Shown here: positions 1 through 10,400 of the stretch, one piece after another
How positions within the stretch are numbered: position 1 is the stretch's first letter
How the letters are laid out: every line of letters begins with the position of its first letter
NCBI GenBank assembly: GCA_024220505.1
Contig: JAKZZE010000005.1
Span: 1,944,501-2,008,500 of the forward strand
From: Rhizopus arrhizus
Lineage: Eukaryota; Mucoromycota; Mucoromycetes; Mucorales; Rhizopodaceae
Reading direction: 5' to 3'
DNA: 64,000 nucleotides
Notes under the pieces: generated by a model
What the model was told of the DNA's origin: nothing
Seen by the model: the letters and a program-made list of their open reading frames with translations, nothing else
The model's database searches: none
Program-made: the position numbers and the translations under genes

Positions 1-399
1 TACAATAATTTAAATAATTGAAAACTAAAGAGAAAATATTAAATTTGTTATTAAGAGTATTTTTATGCTTTGGAAAAAAAAAAAGAGGTTGAAGGCAACT
101 AACTCCTGATTTTGAATTTGTAATTTTGCATGATTTCAAGGGTTATTCATCTTTTTAAAATGGGATTTATTTATTGCTTCGCTTTAATTTTTTTTTTTTT
201 TTTTTTTTTTTTGACTTAATAAAATTATACTTTCGATTTATGCAACTAAACACTGTCAGCATTTGAATATCGGTAGTGGAAATTTTATGTCCGAGGTTAT
301 TAACCTTTCTACATCATGCGTTACGTAATGTATTACTAAACGCCTTTATAAAACAGATCAAATAAAGGAGTCCCCTTTTATTTCTACTACAAAACAAAA
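1..399. other. Intergenic, AT-rich leader of the NmrA-like gene
   Basis: No open frame of note. A long poly-T run sits at about 189-212. The last 100 bases lead directly into the ATG at 400 and presumably hold the promoter and 5' leader of the NmrA-like gene; no specific element can be assigned. Confidence 0.5.
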
Positions 400-1395
400 A
401 TGTCAACCGTAAAACTCGTTGCTGTTATAGGCATTACCGGAAAACAAGGGGGGGCTGTTGCAAGAAAACTATTAGAACTGGGTCATAAAGTACGGGGCCT
501 TACACGAAACGCATCTTCTCCAAGTGCCATCAAACTGGCACAAAGTGGAATTGAAATGGTGAGTGCTGATATGGAAGACGTGGATAGCCTGAAAGCTGCC
601 TTTGCTGGAGCTGATTCAGTATTCGTTGTCACTACACCGGGTGTATTCAATGCCAAGGTATAGTATGCAAAGTGCTGTTGATTTTCTATATTTCTTCTTA
701 TAATTATTCATTCAAATCACATAGATCGAGGTCAAACAAGGAAAGAACGCTGCTGATGCTGCGAAAGCCACTGGTATTACTCATTTTGTCTTTAGTTCTG
801 TGGGAAATTCAGAGAATGCCCCTGATGTTCCGCACTTTGCTTCAAAGCGCCAAGTCGAAGTGTATGTCCAAGATAAACTTAAACTACCTTATACGATTAT
901 TAGGCCCTCCTTTTTCATGGAGAACTATGCGCTCGATGGCCAAATGGCTCCCTCTAATGGTGTCCTCAAAGGATTCATTCCAGCCAATTACAAATTGCAA
1001 ATGGTTGCTGTTGAGGATATTGGCAAAGTAGCAGCAATAGCTCTATCCAATCGTGAGAAATATTTGAATCAAATTATTGAACTTAGTGGTGACGAATTGA
1101 CTGGTGACGAAATGGCTTTAGCATTGACCAATGTAACTGGCAAGACTTTTACATACAAATATTGGTGGCTTTACAGATATAGTAAGAAATGAATTCATCT
1201 AACTATTTTGACCCTTGATTAACATAACATTTTCTTCCAGTTATTCGTCATATTTATCGCGATATGGGTGCCATGACCAACTTTTTTATGAGAGTTGGAT
1301 ATAATGCAAACATCCCTAAGCTTAGAGAAGAATTCCCTGATCTGCAAACTTGGGAAACTTGGCTTTCCAAAAACGGTTTCTCGAAATCAGACTGA
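400..1395 (+). CDS. NmrA-like NAD(P)-binding oxidoreductase or redox sensor
   Basis: Three exons, join(400..657, 725..1181, 1241..1395), 289 residues. Both introns have GT-AG ends (gtatag..catag, gtaaga..tccag) and the frame is kept across each. The N-terminus is a Rossmann nucleotide-binding strand-turn-helix with the atypical glycine motif GITGKQGG (residues 11-18) shared by the NmrA-like/HSCARG family. Later blocks also fit: a central FVFSSVGN segment, RPSFFMENY, and a terminal helix ending in LQTWETWLSKNG. Family members are cytosolic NADP(H)-binding proteins that act as atypical short-chain reductases or redox-state sensors. The substrate cannot be read from sequence. The first in-frame ATG follows a pyrimidine-rich leader and starts right at the Rossmann fold, which supports it. 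The gene looks intact; its downstream neighbour is a decayed LINE on the other strand. Confidence 0.9.
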
Positions 1396-2439
1396 TATAA
1401 TAATATGAAAAGGTGCAGTACAAATTGCCATTCCTATTACCTACATCCAAGAAACATTTTTGTATAATGAAATTATTTAAATACTATCTAATTTAAATAA
1501 AAAAAGTAATAAAGATGATACATAATCCTTTTTAATGTTGGAATATAAAAAAGATAATTTTCTTTTATTGAACTCCATTTTCTTGGATCCTTTTCTAAAA
1601 AGCAAACCAGAGACTTTATATTCCTCTCTTTAATATATTTTTCCTAACAGTACATTGATACAGTTTAATTTCAATACTAAGGTTGATTTCACTCCGGTAT
1701 ATACATGCAAAACTTGTAGTTAATAAATTGGTAATTTACCGATGAATTGATTTCTGCTGTAATTAGAGCTCACAGTGGGGTAAAAAGCTGTCTCAATGTT
1801 CTCTCTAAATACGATTTTTATGTTATTATTGAGATACTTAATAAAGCATAGTAATCCCTATGTCATATTATAGCTCTAGTCAGTATGTATAACAATATAT
1901 AAAAATAGTATTGATTTTATAAAGCTTCTTCATTGAAGCTTACCAAATTACTATGAATGTTGTATTGAAACATTTATTCAATTACATGTAAAAAAATTCA
2001 AATGAAACCGTCCAATCTTCTTTTTTAATAGGTAATATACATGAAATTAGAAGACTTGTGTAAGAATTTACATTTGTTAAAAAATTATACAAGCATTTTA
2101 TTTTGTTAAGAAACATAAAATAGTTTTAACTAAAAACGATTCATTCAATGTCTCAATATACTCAAAATAATTTCGAAGGTGCTCTTAGAATTCGATTTGT
2201 CATATTAAAGAATTTCTGATGTCTAAATGCTTTCCAAAATCAGTATCTATAGAAATTAAAAGAAATGGGTCATTCAAATATCTGTTGGCATTGGCGAATG
2301 AACTTTCATTTTAAGCGAAGCAAGCAAGTTCCTCACGAAACAAATGATCATTATAGGATGATTGAAGCCAGATATTTGGATATTTGATCTATTATATAAA
2401 TAAACAAAATGTAAAATAGGTTACACATCGCAGTGAGTG
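1396..2439. other. Intergenic, no gene seen
   Basis: AT-rich 3' flank of the NmrA-like gene with AATAAA-type signals near 1495-1515. I see no coding frame, RNA gene or repeat until the LINE remnant begins. Confidence 0.5.
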
Positions 2440-5340
2440 GTGTGCTTTTAATGAAGACGGGAAAGCTTGAATTTTTCAAAAATAGTAGAAATGAGCTGAG
2501 GTCGTGATAATAGGACATTGTCGAAAATATATCGCCAGTGGGCACGCCAGATGAAGAGCAGGATGTAGAAGCATAAGATATGTAATTGTGTGTTATCAAC
2601 AAAGTCATATCGCTGCAGGTTCTGGAGGATGTCTTGAATGTCACAGTGATCGAATTCTATATGCGGAGCAAACCTGCAAAGAGCTTCTTGCCAAATCTGC
2701 CATTTGGCTGGACAGAAGATAAGCATATGATTGATATCTTCGTTAGGGACAAGACAAAAACGGCATACACCAGAGACGTCCGGGTTGAAACGAGTCACAG
2801 AATTTTGACAATGGAGCTTTCCATATATAAAACGGAAGCATAACGTTCTAGCTTCAGGTAGCACTTTCAGAGGCCAAAATCGAGTCCAGTTAAGAGAAGA
2901 CAAAGCAGGAGGTCTACTTGGGTGTAAATTGGCGATATGATTCTGCCGAAATTCTTTAGAATGGAATCCAATCTAAGCAGGGGACCGAGATAACCAGGAC
3001 ACAAAAAGGAAATCATGCATGATGCCAGGGTCAGGTGAATGGTTTATAATTAAATCCAAAGCCATGTCATTGAGAGTAATAGTGCGGTTATTGAGATTCC
3101 GTAGGAGCCATGCTGTCAGTCTAGGGTAAGGAGGGGACTCTGGTCGAAGGAGTGGCCGAATACGTTGCAATGAAGAGTCATGTGTAAAAAAATGTTGAGC
3201 CTGTAATTTCAGATGCTGGTGATGATAAAGTCAGTGATCTACAGGAATGTGTGAGAACAGAGACAGAAGGGGAAGACTCAGTAGAGTTGCAGGATTGCAA
3301 CGTACAGCATTGAAGCCTTGATTCAGAAAGGGATCTATTGTTAAATAAAGGGCAAACATAAAGGATTCAGGAGAGACAGTAGATGTTGGCCAGAGTGGAG
3401 GGAAAAAAAGGATAGCCTAGTGAATGTACCCAAAGAATGGAACCGGTAGGCAAAATCCTTCAGATATAGCTGACCACAGGCATCAGTCACATCCTCTTGA
3501 AACAACATCCGCAACCAAAGAAATTGTAAACAGCCCTGTTGAGCTACTAGGTCTAGCAGGCCAAGGTCACCAGTGGTGATAAGATGGCATAGTAAATCAT
3601 ACCGAAAAATTGGCTTGATACCTTGCGTGATGAATTGGTAAAGGTTTGACCTAATCTGACCAAAAAAGTGCTTGGTCAGTGACACAACACGTAATATATA
3701 CCACAGTTTCGACAAGATCAAGGAGTTAGCCACAGTCACGCGACTTCGAAAAGAAAAATGGCATTGAGAGTGTATTCCAAATTGAGACTGGATGTTTTGT
3801 AAAAGATGGTTTTCGACAAAATTCCTTTGAGCCACAAATTGAATGACCGAAAAACCAAGGTAACGGAGTAGCTGTGTCATGGTATAATCATGCCACTTGG
3901 AGATTTGAGATTGTGACAAGAGTTGCCGCCATTGAGGAAAATTACTTCAGTTTTCGACAGGTTGATCTTAGCATTGGACACCAAACCGTACGTGTCTAAA
4001 TGATGTTGGACTCGGATGAAATCTGCTTGAGAAGACAAAAATACACATACGTCGTCAGCATACGCGAGTTCCTTAAGAGCCACTGGTGGAGAGAGAGTCG
4101 AAGACAAATCAGGAAAGGAGAAACAAACCAAGGAAGTGTCTCGTAAGACGTGGCGCAAAAAAGGTTCCAGTGCTAAGTTGAACAAAAGAGGTGACAACAG
4201 GTCCCCTTGACGATGGCCCCGGCATTGATCCACCTCCTCCGTGAAATGTCTATTGATATTGATGCATACCCGATTTCCGAAGAATAGCCCAATGATAGAG
4301 TTCACCAAGGTAGAAGAGGATCTAAATTTCAACAGCACAGACTTCAAATACGAGGGATGTACCCTATCGTAGGTTTTCCCTTGATCTAGTAGCAGGGTAA
4401 TTTCCGGGCGTTTACAACGGCGACCATGTTCAATAACGACGTTGAGTACGAGACCATTTTCGTCAATAAAGCGATTTGGCATAAATCCTGTTTGAAACCG
4501 AGTGATGAGAGTAGAAATCACTTTTCGTAGTTGAGTATTGAGAATTCGAGTGTATATTTTAGCATCGCAGTTGATGAGAGAAATAGGACGCCAGTTCTTC
4601 AAGCTTGTTAGATCTCCTTTTTTTTTGCAAGTTTGATGCATAGAACCTGCCAGGATGGAGGAAATACATTGGATCGTAGGGCATTGTTATATACCTGCAA
4701 AACCATATCCTGCAGCGATGGGTACCGAAATAACTGATAAAGGAATGCATAGTCTAAACTATCTTCACCAGGGCTGCTAACTTTTTTTTCTACGCCAGAA
4801 GTTTCGTAGATAGTCTCCTCAATAGTAAATGGCGTCAGAAGTTCGTTAAATTGTGTTGAAGTCAGCTGAGATAAATCTTGGATACCCTGAAGGTAAGCAT
4901 CCAATTGACAATCATCCCACAGATAATCCAACATTTACCGAATTTAACAAGTAGTTCGAAGTTTGTTACTGCTCTTGCATGCCTTTTTTGTAACAACGCT
5001 TGATACTTTCCTCTTTTTGTTTGAAATTCTTGAACTATGCTCTATACAGCGGTGCACATAGAGAAGCTTTGCTTATTGTAGTTTTAGCAAACTTCCAACA
5101 ACCTGCTGAATCACTGTTCTTTTATTTATGACCAATTCAAATTCCATAATAAATCATACCATGCTGTAGTGGCTCGTCCACATAACCTTCAAAAGATTCG
5201 GTGCATAAATATGACACTTCAATATTAAGTCATGATGCCAAATAAATGGATCTTGGGAAGTACCACACCAAGACTGAGCAGCATATTGACGAAGATGATG
5301 AGCTACCCAAAAAATGCAAAAAGACTATGGCATGAGGTTT
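2440..5340 (-). mobile_element. Decayed LINE (L1/Tx1-like), reverse transcriptase and zinc-binding tail
   Basis: Minus-strand remnant of a non-LTR retrotransposon. Reading from about 5340 downward there is a weak pre-RT region, the block at 4934-4608 that precedes the RT fingers, and RT palm blocks at 4641-3877 (WRPISLINCDAKIYTRIL, the AYADD catalytic box, an RQGD-type block). A thumb region lies at 3919-3341, and a C-terminal zf-RVT zinc-binding domain at 2903-2448 with FIYGKLHC..., CRFC and HMLIFCP followed by an FIWRAHWRYIFD block. Reading frame changes at about 4620, 3900, 3340 and 2950 plus internal stops show that it is dead. The usual DQEKAYDRV and RQGDPLSP blocks are altered (DQGKTYDRV, RQGDLLSP). 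No endonuclease or ORF1 is recognisable, so it is 5'-truncated or too decayed there. Confidence 0.85.
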
Positions 5341-6599
5341 GAATAGACCGAGTAGATTTTGTGTATTACTCATAATTTATCTTGTTTTGGAACAAGAATA
5401 TCAGTCCAATAAGATATTCAGTGGTGCGAAAGTAAAGTAAAGGAATGGGCTCCAAGACAAAATCAAAAGTTCATTATTGAATAATGATCCAACAAACGTT
5501 ACTTATCTTGTAGTAATATATGTCATGCAAATTGTTTGGTAAACTATTTCCCCTTTTTTTTATACATCTGCATCAAAAGATAAGGCTAAATTTTTTGTCA
5601 AGTATACGACTGTTTTGGCATAGTGCTCTTCCATTGAACTATTAACTGACTAATTAATACTCATATAAAATATTTCGTCCCTATTGAATCATCTTTGCCG
5701 ATTTAATTTTATTTTAGAATAAATAGTGTTATAAAGATGTCTGCTTGTATCTGTTTTCCAAGACAAACCGTTCTTATTAATTTCAGTAGCTGAATCAAAT
5801 ATGATATCATGCTCTATGCAATCCTCCCTCCTTTTTTTTTCTGTCTTTGCCTATCCCTCATCTACATAATTAAAGACATAGTACCACCTTCTTTCATTTT
5901 TACAGTGAATTATTTTATAAAGAAGTATGCCTAATCCTTTTTACTTTATGTTTACACAGTCAATGAGGTATATATTAGAAAGAGTCGATATATTTTAATA
6001 GTTGTTTCTATCGGTAGAAAGCATAAATGCATCACAAAAATAAGAAGGGTTTGTTAAAATAAGATACTTTTATTTATGGTGTTCTTGGTTTAATATGGAT
6101 CAAATAATTAGCTAAAAGGCTTGATGTTTGATTGTTTTATAGAGAGAAAAAGAAAGAAAAAAGAGAGAGAAAAAAAAAAGGAGGATATCTGCTAGGAATA
6201 TTAAGTCTAAGCATACTCTAGCATCGAAAATAGGTCAATTACTGCAAATAATTCTCGAAAGAGAGGTTAATTAATAATAATAAAACCAAAATTGTTTTCA
6301 AATGTCTCTCATTGATCTTCAGGAACTAAAAAAAAGATACCACGTGGAAATACTGCACTGAATAGCATTGCCCTTGCTTCCATAAGGGATTTTTTAAGCT
6401 CTTTTATATCTTATTTGATCTAGCTTGGGCAATTATGGGGTGTCTTGAAACGCCGCGTGCTCATTTAAGCCTGTAAATAAAATATCTAGTTTAAACGTGT
6501 TGAATAGTGTAACATTTTTGCTGAGTATATGCGACGTTTGATCAAAAGTCACGATAAAAAACCAGTGCACTCATTTCTTCTCTTTTTCACCTCTTCTTT
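5341..6599. other. Intergenic, upstream of the TMEM19-like gene
   Basis: AT-rich sequence with purine-rich and pyrimidine-rich tracts (for example 6140-6182). No coding frame. The final 60 bases, pyrimidine-rich, run into the ATG at 6600. Confidence 0.45.
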
Positions 6600-7612
6600 A
6601 TGCCACACTTTTTATTTGCATTTGGTCTATCATCTCTCCTTGTCGTCTACACACAAAAGAAAAAATCACTTTCTAAAGATGGGGCACTCGGCGCCTTTAT
6701 TTTAGGAATGGCCACGTTTTCTTCTTCACTTTACGTTTTCACCGTTGTCCTTCTCACTTTTTTCTTGACAAGTTCAAAATTGACCAAATTTAAAGCAGAA
6801 AGGAAACGCGTATTAGAAGCAGATTATGAGGCATTGAGTCAAAGAAATTTAACACAGGTCATTTGTAATGGTTTACTTGGCGGCATCACAGTCAGCTTGT
6901 TTCAATGGTTTGTTGAAAGACAGTCATTGACTTGTTATGATCATGCAAGATGGAGTGCGATATTATTATGGGCGTATTTAGGGTAAGCTGCCTCAAAGGA
7001 AAGCATGAATTGTTATTAATAAATTATGGGAGACATTATGGATGTTGTGCAGGTGATACGGTAAATGAAGGAAGAAGAAAAATGAAATGTTAATGAAAAT
7101 AAAAAGTGGGCTAGTGAATTAGGGATATTAAATAAAGAATGGCCAATCTTGATTACAAAATTCAAAAAGGTGCCTCCAGGAACGAACGGCGGTGTTTCAG
7201 GATTAGGCCTATTAGCCTCAATTGCTGGTGGAGGATGTATTGGACTGGTGGCTGCAATCACTTTGTGGTTTGAACAGCCATGCCACGGATTTGGATGGGA
7301 GCTTGCATTGGTTGGCTTATTATCTGGCCTAGGAGGATCATTGGTAAATCCCCTAAAAAATTAAAAAATGTTGTTTTACATGGTATTCATTTGTATCCTA
7401 TTTAGATTGATTCTATTTTAGGGGCCACGATACAACAAAGCTTGTACTCAGAAGAGAAAAAAATGATTGTAGATAAAATGAGTCCTCAAGAAAAAGTTAG
7501 GATTATTAGTGGAATTCCTTTACTTGATAATCATCAAGTCAACTTTTTATCTTCACTTTTAATAACTAGCTCATGTGCATTTGCTGCTTGGTATATTTAT
7601 CCAATAGCTTAA
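6600..7612 (+). CDS. TMEM19/DUF92 family multi-pass membrane protein
   Basis: Four exons, join(6600..6982, 7033..7060, 7107..7343, 7406..7612), 284 residues; exon 2 is only 28 bp. Joining 6982 to 7033 and 7060 to 7107 restores the family block GHYGCCAGDTWASELG, the most conserved stretch of DUF92 (PF01940). Exon 3 then gives PPGTNGGVSGLGLLAS, also diagnostic, and exon 4 gives DSILGATIQQSLYS. About six hydrophobic segments are visible. Animal TMEM19 is of uncertain function; the plant relative VTE6 is a phytyl-phosphate kinase, so a membrane prenyl-phosphate role is possible but unproven here. The stop lies 12 bp from the stop of the convergent proteasome gene, so the two 3' UTRs must overlap. 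Confidence 0.88.
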
Positions 7613-7624
7613 AATAAACTTCAT

Positions 7625-8524
7625 TTATTCAGTAGCATTTCCACCCACATTTTGCTCTTTCAATAAACTGTTGATCTCCTCAGGCTTATAGAGGTTATAC
7701 TTTACTTTTTCATTTTCAAGTTGAATTGTTGCAAATTCCACTATGACATTTATTAGTACTCTCTTTCCCTCTTTTTCTATTATTAGGACTTACACTTTTC
7801 ACTAGTTAATGTAGTACTATCCATTGTTTTACTCAAAACCTTGATTGCCAACGCTTTAGCTTCTTCCAACGTCATGTCCTCCTTATGATCCTGTTTCAAA
7901 ATACTCTGTGCTGTTGCGTTGTTGGCACCAATACATGTTGCTTTCCAACCACCATAGTTGCCCGAAGGATCAGAATGATAAAGTTGGAAACCATAATGTT
8001 CATCATACCCGGCAAAAATAAATGAGACACCAAAGGGACGTAAACCACCATATTGAGTATAACCTTGTTTTAAATCACAAATGTTTTGAACAAGCTGTTC
8101 AACTGGAATTTCTTCATTGTACGAAAACAAGTAACGTTGTGCACTGGCTCTTGTCCAGTTGATTAAAATGTTGGCATCAGCTGTAATACCAGCAACACCA
8201 CAAATAATGTTGCTAATAAAATAAAGGTAAGTTGAGCGTGTAAAGAATGAATCAAAGTATTACTCGTTTAATTTATAAATTTTCTCTGAAGAAGCATCGT
8301 TTTCTAATAGTTTAGATGTCACCTTTTTCTCTGCTGCAATCACAATACCGTCCTTTGCAAGAATACCGAGCGCAATACCTGCTTGAGAAATAGCTTCCAT
8401 GGCATATTCAACCTGATATAAACGTCCTAAATACAATGTTGGCGTTTTTAAATAAAAAAGAATGAATTTAATTCAAACCTTCAGGTGAAAAGATGGTTGT
8501 CCTGGAATCGTATCTTCTAGCCAT
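7625..8524 (-). CDS. PSMA4: 20S proteasome subunit alpha-3 (PSMA4 / yeast Pre9)
   Basis: Four exons, complement(join(7625..7740, 7794..8212, 8264..8426, 8479..8524)), 247 residues. The N-terminus [16 protein letters not shown] joins in frame to [16 protein letters not shown], the alpha-type proteasome signature. It continues with [15 protein letters not shown], the [16 protein letters not shown] helix and [14 protein letters not shown], which identify alpha-3. The last exon, [13 protein letters not shown] through NATE, matches the family C-terminus. The protein forms part of the outer ring and gate of the 20S core in cytosol and nucleus; alpha-3 is the subunit that yeast can replace with a second alpha-4. 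It is intact. An upstream open frame ends immediately before this ATG (see next entry). Confidence 0.95.
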
Positions 8525-8704
8525 TTATATATATATGTATATGTGTATGTGTATGGTTATATAAAAAAAAACAGCAATAAAGAAACTCTGCGCGTATAGC
8601 AAAAATAGTACGTAATCTGTGACTGGTTCCTCTGATGTGGGTCCAAATGTAAAAACGTAGACAAGTTCATTCTCAGATTTTGGTAAAATCAGTTCAGTGG
8701 CCAT
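8525..8704 (-). promoter_or_regulatory. Upstream ORF abutting the PSMA4 start codon
   Basis: On the minus strand an ATG at 8704 opens a 59-codon frame whose TAA (8527-8525) touches the PSMA4 ATG (8524) with no spacer. The first 31 codons look protein-like (starts MATELILPKSENELVYVFTF); the rest is AT-repeat-coded and hydrophobic. It could be a translated uORF that controls PSMA4 by termination-reinitiation, or a spliced first exon. Which depends on where transcription starts, and that cannot be seen. Confidence 0.4.
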
Positions 8705-8716
8705 TCTGGTCCCTCC

Positions 8717-8998
8717 GTGCTGTCTTTGTTTAGCCTGACAGACCGGTTTCTTGACTCAACCTCTGTGCGGTTCGCTCTTGCCATGTTTTCCTCTCCTGAT
8801 AATAGGTATACAGTTTGCTCAGATCGTATTCGCCCTTTAGGTTTTGCTTTTTCATCACTCTGGAAATTTCACTGGCATTGTGTTCTCGATAGCACTCTTT
8901 GGTCACTGTCAGGAGCTATGAAATTTTCCCAGCAAGACTCCAAGCGTTTGCTTGAGACAACGCTTGCAACGGAATTTGAATTGCTCAATAAAGTTTAA
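8717..8998 (+). mobile_element. LINE 3' fragment (tail of reverse transcriptase ORF)
   Basis: A 93-codon plus-strand frame ends with SSLWKFHWHCVLDSTLW and a final helix. This is the same layout as the terminal FIWRAHWRYIFD and LALWRNHWSFVFD blocks of the two clearer zf-RVT LINE tails in this window (2.4 kb and 31.6 kb). No upstream RT or zinc knuckle remains. Only this short 3' end was retained, so the call is by analogy. Confidence 0.45.
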
Positions 8999-9061
8999 AC
9001 TTGTACAAAAGAAAGTTTTTGGCAAAATTGCAGTGAAAATAAAACACAAAATGATGTAAAA

Positions 9062-10400
9062 AGATGCTCATAGACACTGAGGCATCACTCAGTGAACAAA
9101 ATGACAGCGAGGAAGCAATGGAGGAAATAACAGAGAGTCTAATGCCAATGAAAAGAATGAACTGCGCGTTTGGTCCTAGCGCCATGGAGCCTGACGCGGA
9201 CATTACTGATACCTTTTCAAGTCTCTCAGAATTTGAGAATATTGAAGAAGAGAAGCTTCAGAGAACTGAAAACAGTCATGATAAAGAGAAGGGTGCTAAT
9301 ATTCGAACTGAAATCCAAGCATTCTCTGACACCTATGCCAGTAAGAATGGATAAAAAAAAAGATGGGAGTACGTATCGCAGCTACAATACAGATCAAGTT
9401 GCCCGTTTTTTACTTTTAATTGCTGAGTAACTTTCAGTGAAAAAATCCAGCTGCTGACGCCGGGACTATCCTGAGCTCGGCACTACTTTAAAAATGCAAT
9501 AGGAAGAGTTTGGTACTGTTCCTGCAAGCAAGAAAAGTGGTCCTAGTAAGGACACTAGGGCCAGCATAAAGCAGCAACACATCCAGTTCGTTATTGAAAT
9601 GGTTTATACACCAATGACTTTAGATCAAATGAGGCAGAGGTTTCTTATTGAATTTCTCGACCTCATGGTTAGCAGAACCGCATTTTACAGTCATGTTCGT
9701 CAGCAGTGCGCATCAAGTTTCAAAAGACCGGAAAGACTTTTAGTAAAGCGAAACTCTGAGGAGGTAAGGATTAAGCAAAAAAGTGCAATACTTGAATGGA
9801 TGTCAACTAAAGACATGTATTTCGAAAAAGAAATTGTATATTTTTAGACAAAGTGAGTTTTAATCTTCCTATCAGCCATTCTGGAGGTGGATCTAGAAAA
9901 GGAATGCCTGTTCAAATTCATTGTTCCTCTCTCTCGTGGCGATTTGACTACAATCCTTGGGGCTATTTCTGCATAAAGGGTTATTGATATATCCTTGAGA
10001 AAGCGTATTACAGTAACTGATAACAAAAAAAAGAAAGGCTAATGAGACTGTTGTAGCAACCATAGCTAGGATTGAGACTAAAATAAAGCAGTACTTGGGC
10101 TATTTAAAGAATGTAACGGACGTTCTGAATAAAAATGGATTGGAGGGAAATTATATTGGCATGGATAATGCTCCTATTCAGAAATCTTCAACAGTCAGGA
10201 CTTGTATTGAAAAGAGAGGACATAGATATGTATATCTTCTTCCATATTTACCTTTTTTTAAATCCAAGAGTTTTGATCTAAGGTTAAATTTGGTTTGAAG
10301 AGGAAAGCTTTTAACTTTTAGAATTGTGAAATTACGCTCAGAAGAAAATCTGAAAGGATGTCAAAGGTGAATAAAACACTCTTTTACGTTTTTTGAGAGT
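9062..10400 (+). pseudogene. Dead Tc1/mariner-type transposase
   Basis: Blocks of a DDE transposase of the IS630/Tc1/mariner superfamily are scattered over three frames. An acidic N-terminus (9064-9354) is followed by a KKKDGSTYRSYNTDQVARF helix-turn-helix lead-in (9351-9428). A second DNA-binding part spans 9599-9847 (AFYSHVRQQCASSFKRPERL), and then comes YIGMDNAPIQ...EKRGHRYVYLLPY (10155-10250), which carries the second catalytic Asp. The third catalytic residue, expected in a NPIE box, is missing because the frame decays after YLPFF. It belongs to a different subfamily from the intact element at 53.2-54.9 kb, judged by its N-terminus. Confidence 0.75.

Noticed and set aside
9844..10026. 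60-codon minus-strand ORF
   Set aside because: Lies opposite the dead Tc1 transposase and has no independent support.
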